DNA of 64,000 bases, from positions 282,088 to 346,087 of the forward strand of contig NZ_FOKG01000005.1 in the NCBI RefSeq assembly GCF_900111885.1, read 5' to 3'. The notes under the pieces were generated by a model. The model ran no database searches. It had not been told where the DNA came from and saw only the letters and a program-made list of their open reading frames with translations. The position numbers were made by a program, and so were the translations under genes. Of the stretch, positions 1-7,552 are shown piece by piece. The DNA is from Amycolatopsis marina (GTDB taxonomy: Bacteria; Actinomycetota; Actinomycetes; Mycobacteriales; Pseudonocardiaceae). The first letter of the stretch is position 1, and each line of letters begins with the position of its first letter.

Positions 1-1
1 T

Positions 2-766
2 ACGGCGCTGCTGGACGACGGATTCGAGGGAGTGGTCGTCACCCACGGCGTGGACACCCTCGAGGAGACGGCATTCCTTACCGACCTGATGGCGGGTTGT
101 GCCGCCACACGGGGTGGGATCGTCTTCACCGGAGCCATCCGCTGTCTGGACGCGCCCGACACCGATGGTCCGGCAAATCTCTCGGCTGCCATCACCGCGG
201 CGGCTGCCCCAGCCACCACCGGTCTCGGTGCTCTTGTCTGCTTCAACGGCGTTCTGCACTCCGCCCGCTGGGCGACCCTTGCCGACACCACGATCAGGTC
301 GCCGTTCTCCTCGGCACCACATCCACCTCTGGGCCGTGTCACCGACGGCGAGGTCGTCGTTACCGGAATCCCACCAGCGCGCCCCCAGTACGTCGACGGA
401 ATCCCGGAATCGGACGTGGCGGTGATCAAGACCTATCCGGGAATCACCTCCGCCCTGCTGCACGCCGCTGTCGACGCCGGCGCGCGAGGCATCGTGCTCG
501 AAGGCACCGGAACGGGAAACGTCCCCGTCGAACTGTTCTCCACCATCAACGAACTCACCGAATGGGATATCCCCGTCGTGCTCGCGTCACGTGCCCGCAC
601 TCACCGTGCGGCCGCCGACCAATCACGCGACGGCAGCGGGCTCGCCACGAAGGTCGGAGCGATCAGCGCCAGAGGTCTCACGTCCACACACGCACGCATC
701 GCCCTCATGGTCGCCCTCGGGGCAGGAGGAGTAACCGCCGTACGGAACTGGTTCAGCCAGCTCTGA
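2..766 (+). CDS. L-asparaginase-like protein, 5' truncated, active-site residues replaced
   Basis: Fragment of about 254 residues whose reading frame is open to the left edge, so the true start lies outside the window. The opening segment VVTHGVDTLEETAF is the second signature of L-asparaginases, and the segments VCFNGVLHSARWAT, AVIKTYPGI and GIVLEGTGTGNVP follow in family order. Asparaginases normally read HGTDT, where the Thr (T89 of E. coli AnsB) helps generate the catalytic nucleophile; here it is Val (GTG, positions 53-55). The family Lys of the TK segment (K162 in AnsB) is Leu in ARWATLADTT. The neighbouring Asp (D90) is kept. The fold is clear but asparagine hydrolysis looks unlikely; a binding or regulatory role is inference. 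It overlaps the next gene tail to tail by 14 bp. Confidence 0.85.
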   Translation, partial: TALLDDGFEGVVVTHGVDTLEETAFLTDLMAGCAATRGGIVFTGAIRCLDAPDTDGPANLSAAITAAAAPATTGLGALVCFNGVLHSARWATLADTTIRSPFSSAPHPPLGRVTDGEVVVTGIPPARPQYVDGIPESDVAVIKTYPGITSALLHAAVDAGARGIVLEGTGTGNVPVELFSTINELTEWDIPVVLASRARTHRAAADQSRDGSGLATKVGAISARGLTSTHARIALMVALGAGGVTAVRNWFSQL

Positions 767-1460
767 CACCCCGCGTTGGCACCTCACGCGCCCGGTCGAT
801 GTCCGGACCTCGGTAGAGCCGCTCCGGGATCCGCGCGAGGGTGGACGGGTGCACCTGGGGACCCAGCCCGTAGAGCTTCTGGAAGCTCATGATCAGCGGC
901 CGCCACGCGTCCGGATCGATACGGTCGTCCGTTCCCCGCAACCGAATCCGCTCGTGTACGTGCACCCGCTGGATGCGCACCTCGAAGGCCACCACAGCGC
1001 CCCGCTGCGCCGCGTCGGCATCGGCCACCGAATGCTCTGCCTCGACCACCGCTTCCATGACCACGGGGCACTCCGCCACCCGGGGCGGCGACACGGTCTC
1101 GGAGGCAATCGGGGTCAGGCCGGCCCGGTCGAACTTGTCCGGCTCGAACCGGTAGCCACGGTCGACCTTTCGCGGAGGCACGGGGTTCGCGCCTGTGGTC
1201 AACGCCAGCCGGTCGACGGCGGCAGCGAGCGAATCGGACGGCAGGTTCAGCACGCACTCACCGGTCCGTCGCATGTTCTGCGCCGTCTTGGAGCGGGTGC
1301 CCAGCCCCAGCATGGCGCGCCAGCCGAGCCAGAAGGCCGAGGACATCGGAGCCAGGTTGGCCGACCCGTCCTCATTGTCGGTGGAAAGCAGCACAACCGG
1401 CGTCCCGAAGTACAGGATGCCGGGTTCGATCCGGGTGTGTGCAGTGGTCGTTGCCGTCAT
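753..1460 (-). CDS. Flavin reductase-like FMN-binding split-barrel protein
   Basis: Protein of 235 residues. The N-terminal segment GILYFGTPVVLLSTDNEDG followed by SANLAPMSSAFWLG is the flavin reductase-like (split-barrel) pattern, in which FMN binds at a dimer interface. The middle, KTAQNMRRTGECVLNLPS, is also typical. Such proteins bind FMN and often act as reductases or oxidoreductases with NAD(P)H, but the substrate cannot be told from sequence. I chose the ATG at 1460 because the conserved region begins directly after it; an in-frame upstream ATG at 1520 would add 20 residues of low similarity to the family. The gene is divergent from the PPOX gene at 1572, so the two flavin or F420-type proteins may share a promoter region. 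Confidence 0.8.
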   Translation of the reverse strand: MTATTTAHTRIEPGILYFGTPVVLLSTDNEDGSANLAPMSSAFWLGWRAMLGLGTRSKTAQNMRRTGECVLNLPSDSLAAAVDRLALTTGANPVPPRKVDRGYRFEPDKFDRAGLTPIASETVSPPRVAECPVVMEAVVEAEHSVADADAAQRGAVVAFEVRIQRVHVHERIRLRGTDDRIDPDAWRPLIMSFQKLYGLGPQVHPSTLARIPERLYRGPDIDRAREVPTRGVRAG

Positions 1461-1571
1461 GCGCCAAGTTTTGCCGCAGGGCGAGCCGCGGGGCTGGCGG
1501 CAATCGGACGTCTCGTTCACGCCAGGAAACGATGACGGGACCTGTCAAGGTATTGCCGGACAGTCGCCGTT

Positions 1572-2063
1572 ATGACCAGTTGGCAAGAGTTCACCGAAGG
1601 CGCGCCGCGCACGGCCGAGATCTTCGTCCGCCGTCATACCGCGGCAGGCAATCTCTGTCTACTCGCGACGCTGCGCTCGGACGGCTCCCCACGGATCAGC
1701 CCGGTCGAACCACGAGTCTTCGAGGATCGGCTGTGGATCGTGGGAATGCCGAACACCACCAAGTTCCGCGACCTCGCCCGAGACCCGCGCTTCTGCCTGC
1801 ACACCGCGACCGTCGATCCGGAGGTCAAGGAGGGAGACGCGAAGGTATGGGGAGTGGCCAACGACGTCAGGGACACAGCGCTGCATCAGCGGTTCGCCAC
1901 CGCACTGTACGAGGAGACCGGCTTCGACCTGCGCGGGCAGGAGTTCGACCACTTCTACGAAGCCGTGCTGACCAGCGCTTCGGCCGTCCAGGTCGGCGAG
2001 GGTCATCTGGACGTCACGATCTGGAAGCCCGGCGAGACCGAACGGGTCATCCGGAAGCACTGA
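1572..2063 (+). CDS. Pyridoxamine 5'-phosphate oxidase (PPOX)-family protein
   Basis: Protein of 163 residues, a usual length for the small actinobacterial PPOX/FDOR split-barrel proteins. LCLLATLRSDGSPRISPV is the first beta hairpin of the fold, and LWIVGMPNTTKFRDLARDPR is the segment after it that contacts the cofactor phosphate. Members use FMN, F420 or heme, so only a general oxidoreductase role can be given. It is divergent from the flavin reductase-like gene and its last 17 bases overlap the end of the thrS-like gene on the other strand. The ATG at 1572 gives the expected N-terminus. Confidence 0.8.
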   Translation: MTSWQEFTEGAPRTAEIFVRRHTAAGNLCLLATLRSDGSPRISPVEPRVFEDRLWIVGMPNTTKFRDLARDPRFCLHTATVDPEVKEGDAKVWGVANDVRDTALHQRFATALYEETGFDLRGQEFDHFYEAVLTSASAVQVGEGHLDVTIWKPGETERVIRKH

Positions 2064-3279
2064 TCTCTCCCCACAGGCCGGTACCGCGATCGGCGATCAG
2101 CCCGGTGATCCGGCTCAGGGCTTCCTCGGCGGGCAGGGGATGCGGCCTGCGTCCGTCACGCAGGCGCAGGGTTAGGTGCCCGCTGGCGACCTCCCTTGCG
2201 CCGATGACCGCCTGAAAGGGAACGAGCCTGAGAGCCCTTATCCGAGCGCCAAGAGTGCCGTGGTCCGGCTCGAGAATCTTCGCCCGCAGCCCGATGTCGA
2301 CACATCGGTTCAGTAACCTCCTGGCTTCCGGCAGTTCGGCGCCGGTGACCGGAAGGACCGCGATCTGGGTGGGCGCGAGCCAGGCGGGAAACGCGCCACC
2401 GTTCGACTCGACGAGGTGCGCGACGGCTCGCTCGACGCTGCCGATGATGCTCCGGTGAACCATGACCGGCCGGTGCTTCGCGGAGTCGGGACCGACGTAG
2501 TGCAGGTTGAACTGCTCGGGCTGGTGGAAATCGATCTGGACGGTGGACAGGGTGGACTCACGGCCGGCGCTGTCGGCGACCTGCACGTCGATCTTGGGGC
2601 CGTAGAAGGCCGCCTCCCCTTCGACAGCGTGGTAGGGGAGGCCGGAACGGTCGAGCACGGTGGTCAGCAATGCCGCGGCACGCTGCCACATTCCGGAGTC
2701 CGCGACGTACTTGCCATCCGCCCCTGGCAGGGAGAGCCGATACCGGACGGCGTGGATACCGAGCGCCTCGTACGCCTCGCCGATCAGGTCCAGCGCGGCG
2801 CTCGCCTCATCGGCGACCTGGTCCGGAGTGCAAAAGACATGTGCGTCGTTGAGCTGGATCGCCCGTACCCGGGTCAGCCCGCCGAGCACGCCCGAGAGTT
2901 CTGCGCGATGCATGCCACCCAGCTCGGCCAGGCGCAGGGGGAGTTCGCGGTAGCTGTGGGCACGGGAGCGGTAGATCAGCGCGTGGTGCGGGCACAGGCT
3001 CGGCCGGAGCACGAACTGTTCGCCGCCGAGCTCCATCGGCGGGAACATGTCCTCGCTGTAGTGGGACCAGTGCCCCGATATCTCGTACAGCTCCCGTTTG
3101 CCCAGCACGGGCGAGTACACATGCTGGTAGCCCGCTCGGCGTTCGACGTCCCGGATGTACTCCTCCAGGGTGTGCCGGACAACCGCGCCGTCGGGCAGCC
3201 AGTACGGCAAACCGGCGCCGATCAACGGGTCGGTGTCGAACAGGCCCAGTTCGCGGCCGAGCTTGCGATGGTCGTGCAT
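2047..3279 (-). CDS. thrS: Short threonyl-tRNA synthetase paralog (catalytic and anticodon-binding domains only)
   Basis: Protein of 410 residues, against roughly 640-690 for a full ThrRS. It starts directly at the class II core: the TGS and editing domains are missing. Motif 2 is visible as HRAELSGVLGGLTRVRAIQ and motif 3 as HRPVMVHRSIIGSVERAVAH. All three zinc ligands known from E. coli ThrRS have counterparts: the Cys in LRPSLCPHH (family NCPGH, here one Gly is His), the His in NDAHVFC and the His in MVHRSI. The C-terminal IAVLPVTGAELPEARRL opens the anticodon-binding domain. The core therefore looks active but without its own editing. The ATG at 3279 is preceded by GAGGAG with good spacing. 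The upstream region carries a Thr-codon leader peptide and a hairpin (separate entries), so it is probably induced by threonyl-tRNA shortage or ThrRS inhibition. Confidence 0.88.
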   Translation of the reverse strand: MHDHRKLGRELGLFDTDPLIGAGLPYWLPDGAVVRHTLEEYIRDVERRAGYQHVYSPVLGKRELYEISGHWSHYSEDMFPPMELGGEQFVLRPSLCPHHALIYRSRAHSYRELPLRLAELGGMHRAELSGVLGGLTRVRAIQLNDAHVFCTPDQVADEASAALDLIGEAYEALGIHAVRYRLSLPGADGKYVADSGMWQRAAALLTTVLDRSGLPYHAVEGEAAFYGPKIDVQVADSAGRESTLSTVQIDFHQPEQFNLHYVGPDSAKHRPVMVHRSIIGSVERAVAHLVESNGGAFPAWLAPTQIAVLPVTGAELPEARRLLNRCVDIGLRAKILEPDHGTLGARIRALRLVPFQAVIGAREVASGHLTLRLRDGRRPHPLPAEEALSRITGLIADRGTGLWGEISASG

Positions 3280-3319
3280 TGTGGTCTCCTCGCGGATGCT
3301 GAGACGAGTGACCACACGA

Positions 3320-3351
3320 CGAAGCCCCGGGGCACTCGCCCCGGGGCTTCG
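3320..3351 (-). terminator. Attenuator-type hairpin between the Thr leader peptide and the thrS-like gene
   Basis: Perfect 13-bp stem (arms 3320-3332 and 3339-3351, CGAAGCCCCGGGG and its complement) closing a 6-base loop. It lies 15 bases past the leader-peptide stop and about 40 bases before the thrS-like ATG. There is only a weak U-rich stretch after it, as is common for actinobacterial terminators. Further downstream, TGTGGTC (3310-3316) is complementary to GACCACA just before the ATG, so a second structure could also hide the ribosome binding site. Confidence 0.7.
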
Positions 3352-3366
3352 GACTCAAGACAGCTG

Positions 3367-3417
3367 TCAGCGCGCCGGGACACTCTCCGGCGTCGTCGTC
3401 ATTCCTGCGCGCTGCAT
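3367..3417 (-). CDS. Threonine attenuation leader peptide of the thrS-like gene
   Basis: A 16-codon ORF reading MQRAGMTTTPESVPAR, with three consecutive ACG threonine codons at positions 7-9, ends 15 bases before the hairpin. Ribosome stalling at these codons when charged tRNA-Thr is scarce would alter folding of the downstream hairpin, the classical logic of amino-acid attenuation. No Shine-Dalgarno is close to its ATG. Instead a TACCGT -10 box ends 7 bases upstream, so the transcript probably starts at the ATG itself (leaderless translation). The ORF is too short for normal gene finders. Being a leader is inference from composition, position and context. Confidence 0.65.
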   Translation of the reverse strand: MQRAGMTTTPESVPAR

Positions 3418-3424
3418 GCCGTTC

Positions 3425-3453
3425 ACGGTAGCAGACCTCCCGACCTCTCAGAA
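3425..3453 (-). promoter_or_regulatory. Promoter of the leader peptide and thrS-like gene
   Basis: On the minus strand a TTCTGA -35-like box (3453-3448) and a TACCGT -10 box (3430-3425) are separated by 17 bases. The expected start site coincides with the leader-peptide ATG at 3417. The -35 box overlaps the stop codon of the upstream gene. Confidence 0.5.
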
Positions 3454-4086
3454 CGCCGTGATGGTCTCCGGGGCGCGTTCGGCGCGGCTGAGGGCGCGCA
3501 GAACCGCGGTCTGGCCGTGCCTGCGCACCGCCAGCCGGGACAGGAGATCGATCACCTGCTCCACGGCACTCCGTGGAAGGGCCGGTGTATCAAGGCCGAC
3601 GCTGACAGCCAGGTCGTCGGAGTGCACCGCGAGTTCCATCATCCGAGTGATCAACAGGTCGTCGAGCAGCAGCGACCACGGTCCCCAGAACGGCATGCGC
3701 ACAGGCCTGTCCGGCTGCGTGGCCAGGGTTTCCGCCAGCTCGTTGATGGTGGAATCGAGCCGCGCGACCAGTTCCGGATGACCCTCGGCCGCGATTTGCT
3801 CACCACCCTCGCGGATCCGGACGTTGACGTCGTCGTCCAGTGCCGCGTCGATCCACTTCACCTGGGCGTAGTGTTCCAGCAGGGGAACGGTCCGCTCCTG
3901 CGGCAGCGGCCCGCTCAGGAGCTGTGGCACCGCGAGAACCTGTTGTGCCAGGTGACCTGCGAGGCCTGCGACAGTGAACTCCGGCAACGCACTCGGCTCA
4001 CTCCACCCCGCGGCCACCGCGGGATCACGGAGCAGATCCGCAGCGGAACGGGCAGTGTGCAGGAAATCATCTCTGGTACCAGCCAT
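3448..4086 (-). CDS. Mycothiol-dependent maleylpyruvate isomerase-like (DinB-fold) protein
   Basis: Protein of 212 residues of the MDMPI/DinB four-helix superfamily, abundant in actinomycetes. FTVAGLAGHLAQQV (His45) and MMELAVHSDDLAVSVGL (a second His near 157) are the two helix segments that supply metal-binding His residues. The family includes mycothiol-dependent isomerases and S-transferases, but most members have no assigned substrate. It lies upstream of the thrS-like gene on the same strand but is separated from it by that gene's own promoter. The C-terminal half is less conserved, so only the family is claimed. Confidence 0.75.
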   Translation of the reverse strand: MAGTRDDFLHTARSAADLLRDPAVAAGWSEPSALPEFTVAGLAGHLAQQVLAVPQLLSGPLPQERTVPLLEHYAQVKWIDAALDDDVNVRIREGGEQIAAEGHPELVARLDSTINELAETLATQPDRPVRMPFWGPWSLLLDDLLITRMMELAVHSDDLAVSVGLDTPALPRSAVEQVIDLLSRLAVRRHGQTAVLRALSRAERAPETITAF

Positions 4087-4119
4087 TCCCGCACGCTACC
4101 CGTTCCCGATGCCTCGGCC

Positions 4120-4452
4120 TTACTCTTTTTCCATTGTGGAATCCAGCCTGGCGACCAGTTTCTCCATCAGTTCGAGCTGGCTGCGCAGCGACTTTCGCCC
4201 CTGCTTTGTCAGCTTGAGCCACGTACGAGGCCGCCGGTCCTCGAACGTCTTGCGAAGCTCGACCAGGCCCGCCTCCTCGAGGATCTTGAGGTGCCGGCTC
4301 AGATTCCCGTCCGTGAGTTCGAGCTGCTCGCGCAGCGCGGGAAACGTGCACTCGGCCGTTTCCGCCAACACCGCAAGGATACCGAGGCGGACTCGCTGAT
4401 GTGTTGTCTCGTCAAGGGCAAGCGCGGGGTGGGACTCGGGGTCTGGTTTCAT
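4120..4452 (-). CDS. Winged-helix transcriptional regulator
   Basis: Protein of 110 residues made almost entirely of one winged-helix domain: VRLGILAVLAETAECTFPAL, then the recognition-helix region ELTDGNLSRHLKILEEAGLV, then a basic wing with EDRRPRTWLKLTKQG. Small stand-alone regulators of this kind are usually encoded with a membrane protein. Here the ATG at 4452 overlaps the stop of the upstream six-TM gene by four bases (ATGA), so the two are translationally coupled. An inverted repeat upstream of the pair (5204-5220) is a candidate operator. In-frame extensions upstream of this ATG run through the membrane gene and are not real. Confidence 0.8.
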   Translation of the reverse strand: MKPDPESHPALALDETTHQRVRLGILAVLAETAECTFPALREQLELTDGNLSRHLKILEEAGLVELRKTFEDRRPRTWLKLTKQGRKSLRSQLELMEKLVARLDSTMEKE

Positions 4453-5186
4453 CGTGCGCCCCTGCGGTCTTTCCACCAGCCCAGTACCCCGAAAACGAGG
4501 AGCGGGAGCGCCGCCAGAATCAGCACCGGCCCCGGCAGATGCAACCCGAACAGGGTGAGTTGGCCATTGGGCAAGCCACCCATCGACATCGTGCAGTGCC
4601 AAGCCGCGATCAGTCCCAGCCACGCACCGCCGAAGGCCAGAGCCCGACTGCGCTCCACCACAGCGAGCGCGATCGCGGCCACAGCCACCACGAGCAACGG
4701 GGTCAGCACGCCTGCCTGCCCCGGAGCCCCAGGCGCACCGGTGGGGAGAACCGGCTGGCTCGGAACTGCCGCCACGATCGCCAGCAGGCCGAGCACCGCC
4801 AGCGTGATGCCCGCGTACCACTGCCACGCGACCGTCATCCCGAGTTTGCGGCCCCGCCATCGGTACCACGCTCCGGTAAGGATGACGACCAACGGCAGTC
4901 CAAGGAACCAGAAGAGATAGGCCCCGAGATAGCTGTGCGGCGTCGCGGGAAGCCCCATCCAGTAGGGATAGCGCCAGCCGTCCAACTCTGCGACTCTGAG
5001 CACCCCGTCGGCGCTGGCCACTGGTTCGGCAAAGGGGTACTTGTACAAAGCAATGCTGGCCAACACAAGGGCGCCGAGCAGCAGTGCGGGCAGCCAGGCG
5101 CCGCCATGCGTCAGTTTTTTGCTTCGCTCCCGGATTCGCTGGATGTCGGACAGGGTCTGTTCTGCTTGCTGGGCCTGACTGTTCAC
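4449..5186 (-). CDS. Six-TM membrane protein coupled to the winged-helix regulator
   Basis: Protein of 245 residues with no recognised enzymatic motif. A charged cytoplasmic N-terminus of about 28 residues precedes hydrophobic stretches near 31-48, 88-107, 121-141, 160-178, 182-200 and 216-236. A Pro/Gly/Ala-rich loop (VLPTGAPGAPGQAG) follows the third segment. It ends RRGAR. Membrane partners of small winged-helix regulators are often of unknown function. The four-base overlap with the regulator gene and the upstream inverted repeat suggest an autoregulated two-gene operon. I do not assign a function. Confidence 0.75.
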   Translation of the reverse strand: MNSQAQQAEQTLSDIQRIRERSKKLTHGGAWLPALLLGALVLASIALYKYPFAEPVASADGVLRVAELDGWRYPYWMGLPATPHSYLGAYLFWFLGLPLVVILTGAWYRWRGRKLGMTVAWQWYAGITLAVLGLLAIVAAVPSQPVLPTGAPGAPGQAGVLTPLLVVAVAAIALAVVERSRALAFGGAWLGLIAAWHCTMSMGGLPNGQLTLFGLHLPGPVLILAALPLLVFGVLGWWKDRRGAR

Positions 5187-5203
5187 CGTTTCCCCGATCG
5201 TTG

Positions 5204-5220
5204 ACTTTGCAACACAAAGT
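5204..5220. promoter_or_regulatory. Inverted repeat ACTTTG-N5-CAAAGT, candidate operator
   Basis: Perfect 6-bp arms with a 5-base spacer, 18 bases upstream of the membrane-protein start. It is AT-rich against its surroundings and in the promoter position of the membrane protein / winged-helix operon, so autoregulation by that regulator is the simplest reading. Confidence 0.5.
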
Positions 5221-5257
5221 ACATTCCCGAACAGAGCCCGTCCAGTCCCGCTCGTAT

Positions 5258-5273
5258 TGATACTGATGTATCA
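5258..5273. promoter_or_regulatory. Inverted repeat TGATAC-N4-GTATCA upstream of the DUF1992 gene
   Basis: Six-base perfect arms with spacer TGAT, 38 bases upstream of the ATG at 5312. It lies in an unusually AT-rich stretch (TATTGATACTGATGTATCAT) and is either a regulator site or part of the promoter. The regulator is unknown. Confidence 0.4.
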
Positions 5274-5311
5274 TCATAAGTGGTTACCGCCGCCGTCCCC
5301 GGGGGGAAGTC

Positions 5312-5809
5312 ATGACCGAACGCAAGCCACCCGGCGTCACCTTCGAGTCGTGGGTGGACAAACAGATTCGCGAAGCCGGTGAGCGCGGCGAGCTGGACAA
5401 CCTTCCAGGCACCGGAAAACCTCTGCCCGACCTGAACAAACCCCATGACGAGATGTGGTGGATCAGACAGAAGATGGAGCGCGAAGGACTGTCGGCGGAA
5501 GCGCTGCTGCCGACCCCGCTGCGGCTGCGCAAGGAAATCGAACGGTTGCCCGACGCGGTGCGCGGCCTGCCAACCGAGCAGGCGGTGCGCGACGTCGTGG
5601 CGGAGCTCAACGAGCAGATCGTGCGATGGTTGCGGGCACCGTCCGGCCCGCAGGTGCCACTGGGGCCGGTGAACGTTGACGACGTGCTACGGCAATGGCA
5701 CGCGGACCGGGCCGAGGCCGGAGAGAAAAAGGCCACCACGCCGGAGGAGCCGAATCAGCGGACGACGTGGTGGCACAGATTTTCCGGCCGGCGCAAGGAA
5801 TCCGGCTAA
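5312..5809 (+). CDS. DUF1992 (DnaJ-homologue subfamily C member 28-like) protein
   Basis: Protein of 165 residues. WVDKQIREAGERGELDNLPG followed by TGKPLPDL is the hallmark of DUF1992, the conserved domain found in vertebrate DNAJC28 and stand-alone in many bacteria. No J domain is present, as is normal for the bacterial proteins. The tail after residue 115 is charged and low in conservation. Function is unknown. The gene stands alone and ends 10 bases before the convergent MOSC gene. GGGGGGAAGTC just before the ATG serves as ribosome binding site. Confidence 0.85.
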   Translation: MTERKPPGVTFESWVDKQIREAGERGELDNLPGTGKPLPDLNKPHDEMWWIRQKMEREGLSAEALLPTPLRLRKEIERLPDAVRGLPTEQAVRDVVAELNEQIVRWLRAPSGPQVPLGPVNVDDVLRQWHADRAEAGEKKATTPEEPNQRTTWWHRFSGRRKESG

Positions 5810-5819
5810 CGTCTCACGG

Positions 5820-6479
5820 TCAGGCGCCCCTCGGCCGTGCCTCCGTCGAGACGAGCGCGACCGAGTCGCCCGGCCGAATCGTGCCGGGCTCGATGACCCA
5901 GCAGTTCAGACAGAGCTCGTTGCCGAACAGGGTGCGGATGCGCCGGGACACCGCGAGGTCCTGCTCCCCTGAATCGGGGTCGATGGAGGTGACGATGCAC
6001 CGCTGCCGGACGGAGTGGATGCCGATGACCGCGTCGCCGACAGCCAGGGCCTGGCCCGGCCACTCCCGCTCGGCGTCCGGCGGCACGTCGCCGACCAGGA
6101 TGTTCGGTCGCAGCCGCCGGATGTCGCCACCGAACCGGCGCACCGCACCGTCGGTGGCGACCAGCAGGTTGAGCACGTCGAACCGCTCCGGCCCCTGGTA
6201 GGCAACGAGATGTGCGTCCGCTCCCCCTCGCGCACGCACGGTGGCCGCGGCGGCGGGGGTGTCCCACGGGTGGCCGTTCACCCGTGGGACACCACGCGGC
6301 CCAGTGGTCACAGGCACCGTGAGCAGACCGCTGCGGGTACGGCCGGTCAGCAACCCGCGTTTGCCACGGACATGCACCACCCGGTCGCCGGTGATGCCGT
6401 TGTCGGTGAGTTCCGCCTCCTCCAGTGGTTCCCCGCCCATCGACTTCACCGGATACCGCCACAGTCCCGAGATGTGCAT
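5820..6479 (-). CDS. MOSC-domain protein
   Basis: Protein of 219 residues. The N-terminus MHISGLWRYPVKSMGGEPL is the MOSC_N beta-barrel start, and the C-terminal half holds the MOSC domain (RRLRPNILVGD through to IEPGTIRPGD). A Cys in ELCLNCWVIEPG occupies the region where MOSC proteins keep their conserved Cys. MOSC proteins handle activated sulfur or the molybdenum cofactor, as in Moco sulfurase C-termini and mARC/YcbX enzymes. The short form seen here lacks the ferredoxin domain of YcbX, so its redox partner would be separate. It ends 10 bases from the convergent DUF1992 gene. Confidence 0.85.
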   Translation of the reverse strand: MHISGLWRYPVKSMGGEPLEEAELTDNGITGDRVVHVRGKRGLLTGRTRSGLLTVPVTTGPRGVPRVNGHPWDTPAAAATVRARGGADAHLVAYQGPERFDVLNLLVATDGAVRRFGGDIRRLRPNILVGDVPPDAEREWPGQALAVGDAVIGIHSVRQRCIVTSIDPDSGEQDLAVSRRIRTLFGNELCLNCWVIEPGTIRPGDSVALVSTEARPRGA

Positions 6480-6508
6480 GCCTTCTCCCTGGATCGTCAG
6501 TTTCCGGG

Positions 6509-6964
6509 TCAGCGCAGGGGAATGACGTGCTCGCGCTCGTCATCGCCGCGGGGACCGAAGATACGACGCTGTTCGGCCGTGATCGGCACATCGTTGATGC
6601 TGGCTTCGCGGCTGCGCATGTAGCCGTCGGCGTCGAACTCCCAGTTCTCGTTGCCGTAGCTTCGCCACCACTGTCCTGCGTGGTCTCGCCACTCGTACTG
6701 GAACCGGACGGCGATGTGGTCCTCGGTGAACGCCCACAGACTCTTGCGCAGCGCGTAGTCGAGCTCTCGCTGCCACTTCTTGGTCAGGAATTCCACGATC
6801 TCCTCGCGTCCGGTCACGAAATCCGACCGGTTTCGCCATACGGAGTCCACTGTGTACGCCAGGGCCACGCGCTGCGGATCCCTGGTGTTCCAGGCATCCT
6901 CGGCGGCCTGCACCTTCTGCCTTGCACTGGCTTCATCGAAGGGGGGAACGGGTGGACGAGTCAT
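6509..6964 (-). CDS. DUF1348 / NTF2-like small protein
   Basis: Protein of 151 residues with the strongly conserved DUF1348 pattern: [62 protein letters not shown] and YGNENWEFD. It adopts an NTF2/SnoaL-like cone fold. No reaction is established for the family. It is the second gene after the AhpD-like gene on the same strand (25 bases apart), so both are probably transcribed from the promoter region that carries the CTAACG sites at 7553-7632. Confidence 0.85.
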   Translation of the reverse strand: MTRPPVPPFDEASARQKVQAAEDAWNTRDPQRVALAYTVDSVWRNRSDFVTGREEIVEFLTKKWQRELDYALRKSLWAFTEDHIAVRFQYEWRDHAGQWWRSYGNENWEFDADGYMRSREASINDVPITAEQRRIFGPRGDDEREHVIPLR

Positions 6965-6989
6965 CGGTACTCCTGTCGTACTTGTGGGT

Positions 6990-7526
6990 TCAGGCCCTGA
7001 CGTGGGGAAAGTCGATCTCCACGGCGATCGCCTTGTTGAAGTAGTTGGTCAGCACGTTCAACGCGACCTGCCCGATCGTCTCGGCGATCTCCGCATCGTC
7101 GACGCCGGCCTCCCGCGCCGCGTCGAGCACCTCGCCCCGCACCGCACCACGGCCCTCGTTGACGGCTGCGGCCAGCGCGAGGATCGCTGCGGTCTTGGGG
7201 TCGGCTGCCTGCGCCTTGCGCGCTTCCGCGATGTCGTCCGCGTCGAGGTGGGCAACGTGCTCTGCCAGGTAGCTGTGGGCCGAGAGGCAGTACTCGCAGC
7301 CGTTGGCCTGGGCAACGGTCAGGGCGATACGTTCGCGGGTTTCCGGACTCAGAACGCCCTGGTTCAACGCACCCGACAACCCCAGGTACCCGTTCAGCAA
7401 GGCGGGACTGTTTGCCATCGCCCTGGTCATGTTCGGGACGACGCCGAGGTTGCGCCGCACGGCGTCAAGCAGATCGGCGGCCGGCTTCGAGGCGGTCGCG
7501 GGGTCGATCAGACGGAGCTGGCTCAT
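6990..7526 (-). CDS. Carboxymuconolactone decarboxylase / AhpD-like peroxidase-related protein
   Basis: Protein of 178 residues. CEYCLSAH (Cys77, Cys80, His84) is the redox CxxC-xxxH centre of AhpD-like proteins, preceded by the typical [15 protein letters not shown]. Its all-helical length matches the peroxidase-related group rather than true carboxymuconolactone decarboxylases. A role in thiol-dependent peroxide or organic-hydroperoxide handling is inferred. It is the first gene of a two-gene operon with the DUF1348 gene and is divergent from a CGNR regulator. The intervening 100 bases hold four CTAACG-type half-sites. Confidence 0.85.
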   Translation of the reverse strand: MSQLRLIDPATASKPAADLLDAVRRNLGVVPNMTRAMANSPALLNGYLGLSGALNQGVLSPETRERIALTVAQANGCEYCLSAHSYLAEHVAHLDADDIAEARKAQAADPKTAAILALAAAVNEGRGAVRGEVLDAAREAGVDDAEIAETIGQVALNVLTNYFNKAIAVEIDFPHVRA

Positions 7527-7552
7527 GAGTAGTCCTTTGACCGGGAAGCAAT

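Noticed and set aside
2416..4920. 834-codon open frame on the plus strand
   Set aside because: Antisense to the thrS-like, MDMPI and regulator genes; low-complexity His/Arg/Gly-rich translation typical of GC-rich shadows.
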